This document shows, one piece after another, positions 24,940 to 36,998 of a stretch of 64,000 nt of DNA. The position numbers and the translations under genes are program-made. Position 1 is the first letter of the stretch. Every line of letters starts with the position of its first letter. The notes below the pieces were generated by a model. It did no database searches, was not told the origin of the DNA, and saw nothing but the letters and a program-made list of their open reading frames with translations. Origin of the DNA: Mytilus californianus (Eukaryota > Mollusca > Bivalvia > Mytilida > Mytilidae); contig NW_026262734.1 in NCBI RefSeq assembly GCF_021869535.1, positions 109,589,088 to 109,653,087 on the forward strand, read 5' to 3'.

Positions 24940-25055
24940 ACACTAGCACTCCCACAAATGTATGTTCACTGTGAAGTACTAGCGTCAGGTTCACGAAAGG
25001 ACCAGTGTCAAGTGCATGTGAAGTACAAATATCAGGTACATGGGAAGCCGATGAT
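24940..25055. repeat. Second minisatellite block
   Basis: Two units (TTCACTGTGAAGTACTAGCG TCAGG..., GGACCAGTGTCAAGTGCATG TGAAGTAC...) of the family at 23835-24235. Both blocks share the lead-in CACAAATGTATRTTCACYG, so a longer array may have been split. Confidence 0.75.
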
Positions 25056-25059
25056 ACTT

Positions 25060-27960
25060 GTTTTGATATTCCCGATTGTGTCTTGATATTATAATGATGA
25101 AATATCAGTTACGAGTCACAATGTGAATGAGCGCAGCGAACGAAGACAAAACGGCTTCATATTGTGTCGAGTAGCTAGTATTTTACAGTATCAATATGCA
25201 GATGACCTTATGGTCGATTTATCGGATTGTATTTGTGTATTTGTATTTGTTTTCTTTGTTACAACAGCAAACTGGAAGATGACGTGATAAGTTTGGGTAA
25301 AACTCATTAGCGTCGGTTCATTTATTATTAGGTCGATGATATGCACGGGTCAAGGTTATTATGGGCATTTCAACGTCCGTAACGTCACAAAGTAGTGATA
25401 TGCAATTGCAAAAGGAGCTGAGCAGAGTGTTACAGGCTGTGGTAAAACACCGATAAAATCCCATTTGCTACTTGAATTGATAATTGTTTTGTTTTATCCT
25501 AAACGTGTAGTATTTTGAGTTTCTGATGTTCATATTTAGATTATATTTATGTTGATATGTGACTTCCTTTTTACTGTTAGCTAATGAATGCTATGTTTTG
25601 ATACATCTGGGTAATGATCTATCTCATAACAAAGCAAATGATACGGGTAGATTTATTTGATACAGCTAGATTTATTTGGGTATTAATCTATCTCTTAACA
25701 AGGCAATTGATACGTTTATATATAATCTAGATGGTATGTACGAATGGAGACGATGCAACCGAATTAAATGATGAACGCAACTAGTTGTTAGAACATATGG
25801 AATATCGCGACAAGCAATTACAATGTTTCACTAAATGATATTGCGGGGAATTGGCAGATCTTGTTTAAGATATAAAAGAAATTGAAAGTTTTGTTTTACA
25901 TGTACTGATTCATATCTATAAAAAATTAGAATACAATTGATAACATTAGAAAAATCTTCTTCATTAAGGTGCGTCTCAAAACTATTTTGATTTATTGTAA
26001 AAATACTTCAAACATATATGCATATATTACAGGAAGATGCATTAAATCAATTCTTACAAGTTACTTTTGGGGTTCGTGTTCTTATGTTTTGTGTAATGCT
26101 AGTGTTGTTTGAAAGTTCGTCGTGTTTTGTGTGACCATGTTGGTGTCTATTGCTAGACTGATGATTTGCGATTGCTTCCTTTCAATCTTTTTCTCTTTCT
26201 TTTACAACGTGTTCAATGTAATAAAATCCTACTAACGTCAAAACATTAGCCGATTTCACAAACAAAAATGTTATGATATTACGCACTTCTCTATATCCTC
26301 TTCTGAGAACGCGTACAGACATGATAGAGCCACAAAGCAAAATTGATTTGTTTAGAGAAACAGATTAAAGCAAATTATGCATTTTTGAATTATTTTGATT
26401 GAGAGTGCTCATATTTTTCGAATTCACTATCCACTCAGACTTGGTAGAGCACTATGAAAAGCACTGAATTTCATGAAATATATAAACGTCATTATGGTAT
26501 CTTACTATGGAAGAGTGTTTAAATTTCATAAAAACTTTCATCAATGACATTTAATATGAATCTGGGTTATTCTCTTCGCTAGAGTAAATTTAAAGTGTCT
26601 TTATCCCGTAAAAATTTTGTTCTTTTATAAGAAACAGTTGTCTTTTTATCTATCTCATTCCGATATTCCTTGCAGTTATATTTGCAAGACATACTGCTAA
26701 TTGGAGAACAAACTAATTAAGCCCATGTATAAATTTGTTAACTATAATCATTTGCTAGTAAAATCATCTTTGTTGTTCATTGTCACTATATGTTAGTAAT
26801 CATGTAACACTGTTTGCCAGATAATTAAATAACTGAATGTAAATTTTTTTAAACTTGCTTGGCAACATCAATTTGTAGAATTTACATATTAACGAATAAC
26901 GTTTCATTTTTGTTAATTTTTACAGCCCATACCAGTATGGTTGGACCTTATGAGTGTAGTCATGACGATACGTGTTTTGTCTAAATACTCAATATATAAT
27001 CTGGACATATATTAATTTAATCTTCCTCGTCATTACAGAGTGCAGGGACAGTAAGGATGTTTATAGAAAATATCCTTTTTAGCACACGCAAAGTCTAATG
27101 GGTCTCAAGAATAATATTCTCGGTCTGACGAGCATGTCGAAGGGATGACAGTTTCCATTATGGGATGCATTCCTTACATACATTTAGAAAAATATAATTA
27201 CAAGTGTGTCAAGGTACTTCAAATTGAAAATAGTGACATCACACAAAAAGAAAAAAAGGCAGGTTCAAGATCAATTAAAATGACAGTGCAATACCCACTT
27301 TTTTTTAATTTACTAAATCCTGATTGACATGCATCAAAGTTCAAAGCATTCTGCTCTTATTTCCATATCAAGATCGAATTACTAAACTAATGAAATACCT
27401 ATAATTGTAAAGCCAAATATGTAGAATATTATGTTGAGCAGAAAGAAAATTTGGATCATATTATATGTAAAATATTCCCAAGAAAATGTAAGATGGTGAG
27501 AACAGACAATACCCTTGCAAAATAGGAAAACAATGATGAAAAGAATAACAACAGTGCATTAAACACTATCTAGACACTATCTAGACAACTGTGACCGAAT
27601 GACCAACACGAACCAACACCAAACACAGGAGCTGATCTCAGGTACTCCAGAGTGCAATTGGACACTGATTCAACGATAACTGTTCATTATGATGAGTTTC
27701 ATATATTGTTAGTCGATTTATACTTACACAAACAGGCCGCCGAGGTTTTTGTTATTATCAAATAAATGTGTTTCTACATTTTTAATGGGATTTCCTGTTA
27801 TATATCTAAAATTTAAGAAATATATAGCTTTGTATAGGCAGTGAGAAATTATGCTCAGTCTTCAACTTTTGTACTTCTAGTTGTAATAGTTTTACCTTTA
27901 TAGTTGTAACGATTTTTTTTAAGAATTGCTGAAATTACTATTTTGCGTCAATATAGTGTT
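25060..27960. other. No gene seen
   Basis: AT-rich, presumed intron of the LRR gene. A minus-strand segment at 27725-27772 before a GTAAGT donor (reading LFDNNKNLGGLFV) is only faintly LRR-like and is listed as rejected. Confidence 0.45.
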
Positions 27961-28639
27961 GATACAGTACTTGAAACCATAGGCGTTACTATTTTAGCGA
28001 TCAGTCAGCGGTCAACGATCATTCACTGATCAGTAAAGTTCGCGTCAAACTCACGTCACCAATCCGTCAGACTTATAGTAAAAATATTTGACTGATCGGA
28101 CGGATCGGACGGATATGACCGATCGAGCTTTCTGACGGATTGAACTCTACTACGTCACACGATAAACTATTACAAATTACGAAATCTTTGTTCGTTTCAT
28201 TTAATTATAATGGCGACATGGAAAAAACGAAATGTTCAAGTACAAAAGATCAACATTTTGTTTAATAAATTATTCAGCAAAGTTTTAAGAATTCAAAAAA
28301 AAAAGAAATATGCAGATAATACTAAATTAAATATTATTTTAAAAAAATGCTCATTTCCATTTGTATTTAGGTTATATATCTTCAAACGCGGAGAGTTCTA
28401 AAACGGTGATTATCGCGATTGTGATTTTATTATTTTCCGAAAATTCTCTGGAAAATGAAATAAACTGAAATGATCATTTATTGCAAATTCGGTGTATTAT
28501 TTTCAATGTGTTTTTAGTATTTTATCCTTATTAACTTAAAATTTAAAAATAAAACTTATCTCGAGGCCATTAAAATAACAAATTACAAATAATATTGCTG
28601 AATTTTTTTGATGAAAATAAGAAATATTGGTAATTTTCA

Positions 28640-30456
28640 ACAATAACAACATTTTAGTATATTTTTTCTGATATTCTTTGACTTTTATGAAAAAAAAAAC
28701 AATCCTTAACTATAAAAGTACAAAAATCCAATGGCGGTCAATTATTTTCATTCAAATAAAGAAATGATTGCATTCTTATTCAACAAAAACAAAAGTTTAT
28801 GTATATTTATCCTTCATTTATTCACATTTTATTCAAAATTACTTACAAAAAACATTTTTTTAGCAAAAGAAGAAAAAATTGTAATTTTAGACAATGCGAA
28901 CAACATTTTAGTATATTTTCTCTAATATTCTTTTACTTTTATGTAAAACAACCAATCCTAAACTATAAAAAGTACAAAAATCTAATGGCGGTCAATAATT
29001 TCCATTCAAATAAAGAAATGATTGCATTCATATTCAACAAAAACAAAAGTTTATGCATATTTATCCTTCATTTATTCACATTTTATTCAAAATTACTTAT
29101 TGAAAGGCATTTATAATGGCTGATAGCAATTGACGTTTCATTATTTCTGATATGAAAGAAGAAATATTTGCATTGTTACTCAATGCCATAATGAAATTTA
29201 ATATCTTTTCCCTGAAATTCAACATATTTTAAGAAAAAACAACCAATCCTGATGTACAAAAAGTACTGAAATCATATGGTGGTTCATTATTTCTATCAAA
29301 ATAAAGATATTATTGCATTCATATTCAACACAAACAAAAGTTTAAGTATTTTTATCCTTGCATTATTAAAATTCTTATAAAAAAAATCTTGTCTTGAGGC
29401 CAATGAAATCACAAACTAGCTACAAATAACATATTTTTAGCAAAAGAAGAAAAAATTGTAATTTTAAACAATGCGAACAACATTTTAGTATATTTCTCTG
29501 ATATTCTTTTTCTTTTATGTAAAACAACCAATCCTAAACTATAAAAAGTACAAAAATCAAATGGCTGTCAATAATTTCCATTAAAATAAAGAAATGATTG
29601 CATTCTTATTCAACAAAACAAAACTTTATGCATATTTATCCTTTAATTATTCACATTTTTTACAAAATTACTTATCTAAAGGCATTTATAATGACTGATT
29701 GCAATTGACGTTGCATTTATTCTGATATGAAACAAGAAATATTTGCATTTTTAAGCAACGTGAACAAAAATTTAGTATCAGCATATTACATGAAAAACAA
29801 CCAATCCTGATGTGCAAAAAGTCGAAATCTAATAGCAGTTCATAATTTCTATCAAAATAAATAAAATTAGTTCATTCGTATTCAAACAAACAATAGTTTA
29901 AGTATCATTCTCCTACATTATTAAAATTCTTATAAAAAAAATCTTATCTTCAGGACTTTGAAATAACTAGTTACAAATAACATTGCATTACTTTTTAATA
30001 AAAGAAGAAAAATTAGTTATTTTAAACATGCGAACAACATTTTAGTATATTTTCTCTGATATTCTTTTGATTTTATAAAAAAACAGCCAGTCCTGAACCA
30101 TAACAAGTACAAAAATCGAATGTCGGTCAACAATTTGCATTAAAATAAAGACATGATTGAATATGTATTCAACAAAAACAAAAGTTTATGCATATTTAAC
30201 CTTAAATTATTCACATCTGATACACAAGTACTTATCTTAATGTATTCATAATGACTGATTGTAATTTAAGTTGCATTATTTCTTACATGTTCTTATATAA
30301 AGACGAAATATTTGCATTTTTAAGCAACACGAACAAAAGTTTAGTATCTTTTCCATAAAATTCAGCATATTTTATGAAAAACAACCAATCCTGATGTACA
30401 AAAAATACTGAAATTAAATGGCAATTCATTATTTCTATCAAAATAAAGAAATTATT
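28640..30456. repeat. Internal satellite-like repeats of the TIR element
   Basis: Recurring blocks are AACAACATTTTAGTATATTT (28650, 28905, 29475, 30030), ATGGCGGTCAATWATTTYCATT (28730, 28985, 29563, 30118), ATAATGRCTGATWGCAATT (29113, 29690, 30248) and TTCATTATTTCTATCAAAAT (29284, 29838, 30424). The full period is ~555-570 bp, with one shortened unit at the left. The array resumes at 32932-33130 beyond the PLE. The open frames at 28731-29116 repeat with the unit and are not genes. Confidence 0.85.
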
Positions 30457-32931
30457 AATAAAATTGAGAATGGAAATGGGGAATGTGTCAAAGAGACAAC
30501 AACCCGACCATAGAACAGACAACAGCAGAAGGTCACTAACAGGTCTTCAATGCAGCGAGAAATTCCCGCACACGGAGGCGTCCTTCAGCTGGCCCCTAAA
30601 CAAATATATATACTAGTTCAGTGATAATGAACGCCATACTAAACTCCAAATTGTACACAAGGAACTAAAATTAAAAATAATACAAGACTAACAAAGGCTA
30701 GAGGCTCCTGACTTGGGACAGGCGCAAAAATGCGGCGGGGTTAAACATGTTTATGAGATCTCAACCCTCCCCCTATACCTCTAGCCAATGTAGAAAAGTA
30801 AACGCATAACAATACGCACATTAAAATTCTGTTCAAGAGAAGTCCGAGTCTGATGTCAGAAGATGTAACCAAAGAAAATAAACAAATGACAATAATACAT
30901 AAATAACAACAGGCTACTAGCAGTTAACTGACATGCCAGCTCCAGACTTCAATTAAACTGATTGAAAGATTATGTCTTCATCATATGAATATCAGGCACA
31001 ATCCTTCCCGTTAGGGGTTTAGTATCATACCATCATAACATATATTAGAAGAACATAACCCGTGTCATGCCAACAACTGGTTTTTAAAAAAATGTGTTTA
31101 GTGCCGATGCAAAGACCCTATAAGTGAATCAATATTAACGCCAAAATATGCAATCTTTAATGACCTGACAACAGTATCGTAACTATATCCCTTCTTAATA
31201 AGTCTATTTAAAGGTTTTGTTAGCTTCAGAGGTGAATACTGACATTTTTGTGCTTTATAAAGAATATTTCCATAAAAAATTGGATGTGAAATACCTTAAC
31301 GTATAAGAAGTCTGCATGTTGAGCTATATTTACGAATGATGTCCTTATACCGATGATAAAATTTAGTAAATGTTTTGACTAGTTTGTGATATCGAAAACC
31401 CTGGTGTAATAATTTTTCAGTAATACATAAATTTCTCTCGTTAAAATCTAAAACATTGTTACATACACGAGCGAATCGTACAAGTTGAGATATATAAACA
31501 CCGTAAGATGGTGACAAGGGAACGTCACCATCTAAAAATGGATAATTAACGATAGGAAATGAAAAATCATCTCTTTTATCATATATTTTAGTATTAAGCT
31601 TTCCATTAATGATATAGATATCAAGATCGAGGAAAGGGCAGTAGTCATTGTTAGTATTAGCTTTATTTAAAGTAAGTTCAACAGGATAAATTTCTTTAGT
31701 ATACATACTGAAGTCGTCATTATTGACAGCCAAAATATCATCCAAATATCTAAAAGTAATATTAAATTTGTGTATCAGATGTTGTTTCGATGGGTCTTTG
31801 CTGATTTTTGTCATAAATTGTAACTCATAGCAATACAAAAAAAGGTCCGCAATAAGTGGTGCACAGTTAGTCCCCATTGGAATTCCGATAACCTGACGAT
31901 ATACGGAATCTCCAAAGCGAACAAAAATGTTATCTAGTAAAAATTCAAGGGCATATATAGTATCAAAGCATGTTCAATTGACATAGTTTTTTTGTTTATT
32001 GCTACTAAAAAATGACCTAAAAGAGTTTGAACATATATATTCACATTCTGACTTTTTAAATGCCCATTTAATTAGGTGTGTGAATTTTTTCTTAATGAGA
32101 ATGTGAGGCAATGAGGTATATAGGGTAGAAAAATCAAAACTTTGAACAGATTCAAAATCACCAATATATGCATGTAATTTATCAAGTACTTCCAACGAGT
32201 TCTTGACACTCCAAAAGTAATTAATTCCACTATTTTCGAAGGCCTTATTTGAACAATTTACTATCAGGTTTTTGATTGTACCAAGTGTACTGGTAAAAAG
32301 AATAGACAATTTAGTAGTGGAACAATGGCTTGAAGACGAAATGAATCTATATTTGTAAGGTGTTTTGTGTAGCTTCGAAAGCAAATACATAGTTGGGACT
32401 TTCATTGTATTTGGTTCTGCTTGTAAAGCGGTAGCTAAAAGTTTATGTTTGTTACAGATGTCGTTTTCTGAAAATGGAGTCAGTTGGAATGTTGGTGAAT
32501 TGGTGATTTCTTTTTTCAGAACCCCAATGTAAAATTTACGTCAAACAATAATAATATTATTAGCAGCTTTATCGGCCGGGACAAAAACAAATTCCTTGGC
32601 TAGTTCTTTTAGTTTATGTTTGATACGAGAAATAGGTTTATTGTGGTTATTGTTAAGAGTAAAATGTTCTTTAAAATGTTGAATACGTATATCAACTATG
32701 TTCATTACTGAATTAAAAAAAGAGTCCAAAGATTTTTTGTCAGCTTTTTCCCGTTTTATCCATTTCAAACAGTAAGCATGGAGTGAGTCGTGGATGATAT
32801 TACGACACTCATTCCAAGTAATAATTGACGGGGGACGATATTTAGGTCCTTTACTGAGGAATGATTTTAACTCTCGGTCTTGAACGATGTTAAGATCTCC
32901 TGTTATAACATGGGAAATGGGTCCATAAATG
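30457..32931 (-). mobile_element. Penelope-like element inserted in the repeat array
   Basis: The host repeat reads ...AAAGAAATTATT up to 30456 and continues GCATTCTTATTCAACAC from 32936, as in the intact unit at 29300-29330. The intervening DNA is therefore an insertion, with TATT/ATT as a possible short target duplication. On the minus strand it holds reverse transcriptase (32939 to 31296), then an ~830-bp tail with GCCCCGCCGCATTTTTGCGCC-like and AGGGGCCAGCTGAAGGACGC blocks, ending ...CTCAATTTTATT. The 5' end appears truncated. Tail copies occur at 24290-24418 and 38380-38660. Confidence 0.85.
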
Positions 32932-32939
32932 TATTGCAT
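31296..32939 (-). pseudogene. PLE reverse transcriptase with two in-frame stops
   Basis: One continuous minus-strand frame (about 547 codons) is broken only by TGA codons at 32541-32543 and 31974-31976. In order it shows VPADKAANNIIIV (the ADKG-type motif), YLLSKLHKTPYKYRFIS (motif 1), FDFSTLYTSLPH (motif A with the LYT typical of PLEs), GTNCAPLIADLFLY (motif B), RYLDDILAVNN (motif C, catalytic DD), FLDLDIYI and KLYDKRDDF-like FSFPIVNYPF. It would copy its RNA at chromosome ends or nicks. No GIY-YIG domain follows. With the stops it is either dead or recoded: the second copy (41636-42778) has stops at the same two sites. Confidence 0.82.
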
Positions 32940-33140
32940 TCTTATTCAACACAAACAAAAATTTAAGTATTTTAACACTTATTTTGTTAAGATTCTATCA
33001 AAAAAACTAATCATGAGGCCTTCAAAATAACAAATTACAAATAACATATTGCATTATTTTTTATAAAACGAAGAAATAATAGTAATTTGAAACAATAGTT
33101 AAAACAACACTCTTAATCAATAAAAACAAAGCTTAAATTT
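32932..33140. repeat. Internal repeat array resumes
   Basis: CTTATTCAACACAAACAAAA, TTATTTTGTTAAGATTCTATC, GAGGCCTTCAAAATAACAAA and TAACATATTGCATTATTTTT match 29880-30020. They show where the interrupted repeat unit continues. Confidence 0.85.
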
Positions 33141-33901
33141 AAGTATCTTTACTGTTATACTATTTTTATTTTCATCATCTAGTGACATTAAATAGAGTAC
33201 TTATTTTAAATGATAACATTTTATCGCTTTTTAGTTGTACAGAAACATTATGAGCATGACATTATTCTGCAATCATGTAATTTGTTTGGCAGAAAAATAA
33301 GAGAATATGAAGTAATACATATAATGCGTGAAAAAGTAATTTATATATTTTTTATGTGTTATTGCGACCAAGTTGATTACAAATTAACGAGTAAAGGTGT
33401 CTTCGTAGAGGTCCGCGTTTATCAATTGTAAATACTGTGGAGTTCTTTATACATAAGAATTTTAAATATATACGTATCCATCCGATCCGTGCATATAATT
33501 AATTTACTGATCGATCGCTGACCGTTGTCACGGTAACTCTCACATAGCTTATTTCACGTATCTGACGGATTCTATGGGTCATCGATCACCGATCATTCAT
33601 CGATAAGTCAAATATCCGTCACCGATTATTCACCGATCAGTCAAGTTCACTTCAAACAGTAACGCCTAAGTTTGCAAGTACTGTACACCAACAACAACAA
33701 ACGAAAAAACATTATTTCACAAAATTTCAGATATAGCAATCTAATACTACAGAAAGTCGATATAAAATCCGATATTTTTTTAGTGGGTATTTTCAGCTCT
33801 TCTGCTTGCACGTCTTGTGATATTTTTTTGGATCGGGCAAGCGGTTCAAAGTTATGACCACTCGACCACTAAGGTTTCATAAACATGTAGCGTTCGGTAG
33901 T

Positions 33902-34500
33902 CATGTAAACGCAAAATAACAACGGACACCTCTTATGAATTTATCACATTACACAAGGACACCACAAACGAAGTATAAACTGCGCGTCACAAGAATAGAT
34001 CAACGCCAAAAAAGTGACTTATTTTTTGTGACGTTTATTTTATCACAGGTAAAATTCTACAAATCAAATAGATTTGTTTTATTGACACGTAAAAGAATAT
34101 TTCATTATGATTTACGACAGACAAAATAGATGATCTGAAAGGTACACCATCTACTTGCCACTATACATCATGCACTTTGTAACAACTCTGGATAAAGCCG
34201 ACGAGGAAAAGCATTATATCGCCCACCAAAAGCTATATGTAGCCTAAGTGGTCGAGTGGTGCAGGTGGTGTTGCCACGATGTCACAGAAGCAAGGTTTCG
34301 ATTTCCGCTGAGGGAAGAACAAAAATTTGAAAACGCAAATTTGAAGATCTGACATTGTTGAGCGGCATTTTAGACGAGTTATATATATATATATATGTAT
34401 TATATATATAGATATCTATACAAAGAACCAACCAGCAATTTTCATATGTACTGGATCGTCTAAAATAGACAGTACTCCTCAGATAAGGAAACAAATTATA
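33902..34500. repeat. Left arm of inverted repeat
   Basis: The arm runs CATGTAAACGCAAAATAACA ACGGACACCTC ... CACAAACGAAGTATAAACTG CGCGTCAC ... GCCACTATACATCATGCACT ... AAAGCTATATGTAGCC, then a SINE and GGATCGTCTAAAATAGACAG. Its inverted partner is 35698-36249. The spacer (34501-35697) holds a dispersed-repeat piece at 35140-35290 and no gene. Confidence 0.85.
34237..34375 (+). mobile_element. tRNA-derived SINE
   Basis: GTAGCCTAAGTGGTCGAGTGG resembles a tRNA 5' half with A box, and AAGGTTTCGATTTCCGC a B box. A body with GAGGGAAGAACAAAAATTTG and a TA-rich end follow. Copies: 35805-35930 (minus) and 41366-41480 (plus). Confidence 0.7.
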
Positions 34501-35697
34501 GTAGAGTAATTATATATATACTTTCCATTCGTTGATGACGTTTAATTTGGCATTTTTTTTTTTTTTTACTTTCCCCTTTTTTTTTAATTTACCTAAGAGT
34601 TCGGTATTTTTATTATACTTTTCTTTGTTAATAATAAAAAAAAGAACCAATACTCAAATTTGACCTTGTTGTTCTTTGATCAAAACATTACATAGAAGTT
34701 ATTTATTTAGTAATTCTCTTTTTCCATGTTTTCATCATACCATGAATTAAGCAAACAAATAATTTTCAACCCCAAACAACACATCAGAAAACGAAAACAT
34801 GTTCAAATTATGATCTTATACCTTTACCTTTTATTTATAATTGACTTTTAAAATATGTACCTTAAACACTTTTGTTATATTGTGATCTGTCAGTGAATTA
34901 GATGGGAAGCATACACGGGGTTGTTCATCAGTAAAACTATTGATTTATTTGTGTTAAGAATTGCTTATTTTCAAATTGGAAGTAATATTTGTAAAAATAA
35001 GATAATTAATAAAATGGTTAAAGGTTTACAGTAGCCTCATTTTAGCTGCATATATTTCCTATCATAAAGATACGACGCCATATATTTAATTAACTTGTTT
35101 TGTACATGATACCAGTTGCATTTAAGACCAATATCTAAAAAGTAAAATAAAAAAAAAATAACGAACTCCAAGGAAAATTAAAAACGGAAAGTCCATCAAT
35201 CAAATGGCAAAATCAAAAGCTCAAATACATCAATCGAATAGAAAACAACTGCCATATCACTGACTTGGTACAAACTAGTATTTGATTGAGATCATCTACT
35301 TAAAAAAGACCGATTAAACTGCAACGATATTAAGTCGGGTGTTTCTTATCGTTCATTTTTTTTTTTTACATTTCAGACATTCGGTTTTTATATGGTAAGT
35401 CTTTCCCGCAGTAGGATATGTTTGGTATTATATATACATAAAAATCATACATAACGTGTTCCTTAACAAACTTGATAATGTTACAGCTGTTCAAAATATT
35501 TTGTGGGTGTTTGTGTTCTGTTTTACATATATGTAAGTTAATGTTCTTTTATTTGCCTATTTAAAAACAGCTATGCTCTGCATAATCATGCCATGAACAA
35601 TTTGAAACTTATGTTGTTATCTTTTTCTACAAAGATTATTTGTTCAGCCGAAATATTTGTCTACACGATTTTGTAGCAGCATGCACATATTTTTAGA

Positions 35698-36249
35698 CTT
35701 CTGTAATTTTTCCTTATCTGCGCAGTACCGTCTATGTTAGACGATCCGGTAAAAACATATATATAATTCGTCTCAAATGTAGCCCAACGATGTAAGATTT
35801 TCAAGTTTGCGTTTGCAAATTTTTGTTCTTCCTTCAGCGGAATCCGAACTCTTGCTTCTGTGACATCGTGGCAACACCCCTTGCACCGTGCCAAGCGCCC
35901 TAGACCACACTACCACTTAGGCTACATGAAAATATAGCTTTTGGTGGTAATGTAATGCTTTTCCTTGTCGGCTTTATCTAGAGTTGTAACAAAGTCGATG
36001 ATGTATAGTGGCAAGTAGATTGTGTACCTTTCCGATAATCTATTTTGTCTGTCGTAAATCCCAATTGCATATTCTTGCACGTGTAAATAAAACAAATCTA
36101 TTTCATCTTTTATAGTTTTACATGTGATAATATAAAATTCACAAAAAAACGTGAATTTTTGTGACGCGCAGTTTATACTTCGTTTGTGGTGTCCTAGTGT
36201 AATATCGTAAATTCATGGGAGGTGTCCGTTGTTATTCTGCGTTTACATG
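35698..36249. repeat. Right arm of inverted repeat
   Basis: This is the inverted, diverged copy of 33902-34500, with the same order from the SINE outward to GTGTCCGTTGTTATTCTGCG TTTACATG. It runs directly into the dispersed repeat at 36250-36670. Confidence 0.85.
35805..35930 (-). mobile_element. tRNA-derived SINE
   Basis: On the minus strand it reads GTAGCCTAAGTGGTAGTGTGG, CTAGGGCGCTTGGCACGGTG, AGAGTTCGGATTCCGCTGAA and GGAAGAACAAAAATTTGC. It is the inverted partner of the SINE at 34237 and preserves a segment that the other copy has lost. Confidence 0.7.
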
Positions 36250-36670
36250 TTGTAATGTACATGATGTACTTTTCATTTATGTTTTTCTCTGTGCTGAGTG
36301 TTTGTTTGTACTGTATTTCTGAGATGTAGTGGTGTCGTTTTAGCGGTATTTTTAACATTGCCATATAAGTTTGGCTAGCCATAAAACCAGGTATAACCCA
36401 CCATTTATTCTTAAATTGTCTTGTACTAAGTCAGGACTATGGCAGTTGTTATCAAATAGTCCGTTTCTATGAATGTTTGCGTTTGTTTTTGTTTCAGTTC
36501 AGTGTTTCTGTTGTTCAGTTGTTTTCCTCTTATAATTGATGTTTTTCCCTCAGTTTTCGTTTTTAACACGGATTTGTTTTTGCTTTATCGATTTATGACT
36601 ATTGAACAGCGGTATAATACTGGTGCTTTTATAATAATGCTAATTACCATACCGCCACATCAAATTAGAT
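36250..36670 (+). repeat. Dispersed mussel repeat family R2
   Basis: Marks are TTAGCGGTATTTTTAACATT, TTGGCTAGCCATAAAACCAG, AACCCACCATTTATTCTTAA, TGTACTAAGTCAGGACTATG and CGATTTATGACTATTGAACA ending near GTATAATACTGGTGCTTTTA. Other copies: 48140-48440 (+), 51640-52030 (+), 53590-53790 (-). An LRR exon starts 260 bp beyond it. Confidence 0.8.
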
Positions 36671-36926
36671 TTTGATCTCGAGTGAATTGAAATATTGAGA
36701 AACATTTATTTCCATATATTTTCAGAAATAAACAGTAGTATCAAATATCATATTGTCGTAATGTAATTATGGTTAACGCATAAATAATATCATAAGGTCG
36801 GTTGACAAATAGCGTATCATGAATCATAAATGAACTGTGCAAAAAATATTTCCTAAAAAAATGAAGCTTTTAGCAACCATGGCATTTGATAGTGTTTGGT
36901 CGCAGTTACTGCTAATCAATACTTAC

Positions 36927-36998
36927 AGTGATGTCAAAGCAACGTTAGAGGAAAACAGAGCACGTGGCAAAATCGTCAAAGTATTCCTGGCAATGTTT
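36927..36998 (-). CDS. LRR exon, most 3' found; most diverged
   Basis: A 72-bp minus-strand exon with acceptor CCTTTTAAAAAAAG (purine-rich just before the AG) and donor GTAAGTATTG. It reads NIARNTLTILP, RALFSSNVAL, TSL. It ends CT, which joins the first base A of the exon at 23068-23210 to give Leu. It is the last LRR that I could find before the cysteine cap. A ~13.7-kb intron packed with transposons would separate the two. Another LRR exon could be hidden or too diverged to see. The neighbouring dispersed repeat at 36250-36670 also stands where the equivalent exon of segment B is missing. Confidence 0.78.

Larger units (their letters stand above)
27965..33683. mobile_element. 5.7-kb TIR element with TA target duplication
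   Basis: The left end CAGTACTTG AAACCAT AGGCGTTACT (27965-27990) and the inverted right end (33658-33683) agree at 23 of 26 positions, and each is flanked by TA. Just inside each end is a zone crowded with GATC words (CGATCATTCACTGATCAG; CCGATCATTCATCGATAAG). CAGT starts and TA duplications are typical of Tc1/mariner-type elements. No transposase is seen, so it would be non-autonomous. The interior is an array of ~560-bp repeats, and a 2475-bp PLE (30457-32931) has inserted in it. Without the PLE it is about 3.2 kb. Confidence 0.8.

Noticed and set aside
27725..27772. Minus-strand LFDNNKNLGGLFV before a GTAAGT donor, as another LRR exon
   Set aside because: The open part is only ~47 bp, does not fit the 72-bp phase and lacks the LxxVPxxxF turn.
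28731..29116. Open frames rich in FHSNKEMIAF and KNKSLCIF
   Set aside because: Both frames repeat with the internal unit of the TIR element; they are satellite, not genes.
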